Positions 32,041 to 32,500 of a DNA stretch of 32,500 nucleotides are shown piece by piece (the first letter of the stretch is position 1; each line of letters opens with the position of its first letter). The DNA comes from Nymphaea colorata. Lineage: Eukaryota > Streptophyta > Magnoliopsida > Nymphaeales > Nymphaeaceae. The position numbers and the translations under genes were made by a program. Under the pieces are notes generated by a model. That model did no database searches. It saw nothing but the letters and a program-made list of their open reading frames with translations, and was not told where the DNA came from. The stretch covers positions 29,531,978-29,564,477 of the forward strand of contig NC_045140.1 of NCBI RefSeq assembly GCF_008831285.2. Reading direction: 5' to 3'.

Positions 32041-32500
32041 ACAGCAAGGTCCATCGAGCCGAGCAAATGTTTCACCAGCCCCCCCCCTCCGACGAACCTC
32101 ACAGGTGCTTTGGGCGATCGCTCTCGGGTAATACGGGCTAACGCGAAAATCACCTGGCCTATCATAAATCTTATTTTTCGGAAATCCACCTTTGGTCGGG
32201 CACATTCTCCGCAAGCAATTGAAGACTTTAAACACCCCAAGTCCGCCCAACCTCGGATGTGCATCTCAAACTTAGCCAGCACATGCCCTACACAAATTCC
32301 ACCTGCGTCCGACCTATGGCCAGTCGCTTACGCCTACATAGGAAAGCTTATTCAAGGTTTGTGCGCTACGTCGTCGGGGCATCCTCGCTATATGCCACCC
32401 AGCATGAATTTTTTGAAAAAGCTATGGCAGACCAAATGATTTTCGTCTTTTTCCCTTATACTCCGGAGCGATCACCCAAAGCACCTTAAATAGGAGACTC
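32041..32500. repeat. Host repeat, right flank, with an inverted core copy
   Basis: A further, more diverged unit of the host repeat starts near 32104 (GGTGCTTTGGGCGATCGCTC). The reverse complement of 32423-32485 begins GGTGCTTTGGGTGATCGCTC and matches 32104-32166 at about 46 of 63 positions without gaps. The ~255 bp between the two arms has no recognisable gene; its open frames are short and unsupported. Confidence 0.7.

Overview
The window is plant nuclear heterochromatin made almost entirely of Ty3/gypsy LTR retrotransposons of the chromovirus type, all on the + strand. The evidence is single-ORF gag-pol polyproteins (CCHC knuckle, retropepsin, RT, RNase H, DDE integrase with GPY/F and a C-terminal chromodomain). 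Also present are a primer-binding site complementary to plant initiator tRNA-Met (TGGTATCAGAGC), polypurine tracts, and very long LTRs of 3.3-4.0 kb with TGTTA...TAACA ends. I see no host protein gene, rRNA, tRNA or CRISPR. The species cannot be named; a seed plant is the reasonable inference.

Layout. (1) 1-6910: element A, entering at its gag zinc knuckle, with an open but catalytically broken gag-pol (1-3915) and a complete 3' LTR (3609-6910). (2) 6911-10693: a divergent LTR ('LTR3') missing only its first few dozen bases at the A junction, so A most likely inserted into it. (3) 10694-11084: non-retroviral host repeat, about 200 bp per unit. (4) 11080-20702: a second family in permuted order: RNase H-integrase-chromodomain half (B), one complete 4014-bp LTR (12989-17002), then PBS and gag-protease-RT-RNase H half (C). 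The two ends repeat the same ~477 bp of RNase H sequence. (5) 20711-31793: element D, close relative of A, with an uninterrupted gag-pol (23241-28385) and a complete 3' LTR (28079-31793), but a 5' LTR that has lost its first ~1.74 kb including the promoter. (6) 31794-32500: host repeat again. Its first 247 bp duplicate 10838-11084, and an inverted copy of the repeat core lies at the window end.

How it fits together. D's gag-pol is complete, but it lacks its own U3/TATA, and the other three gag-pol copies are broken in different ways. The block 11080-31793 is not a simple nest of insertions. Its left edge joins host DNA to RNase H coding sequence at a 5-bp microhomology (GGACT), its middle seam joins C to a truncated D LTR through a few filler bases, and its right edge is a normal LTR end followed by a second copy of the left host flank. 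I infer repair of a double-strand break, with copying from an allele carrying D plus capture of a permuted retroelement DNA; unequal recombination or misassembly are alternatives.

Shared but poorly explained LTR features are also listed: a polyprotein C-terminal tail encoded inside the LTR with a conserved basic cluster, a G-box palindrome, dense W-box-like motifs, and consensus splice donors in the ~3 kb leader.
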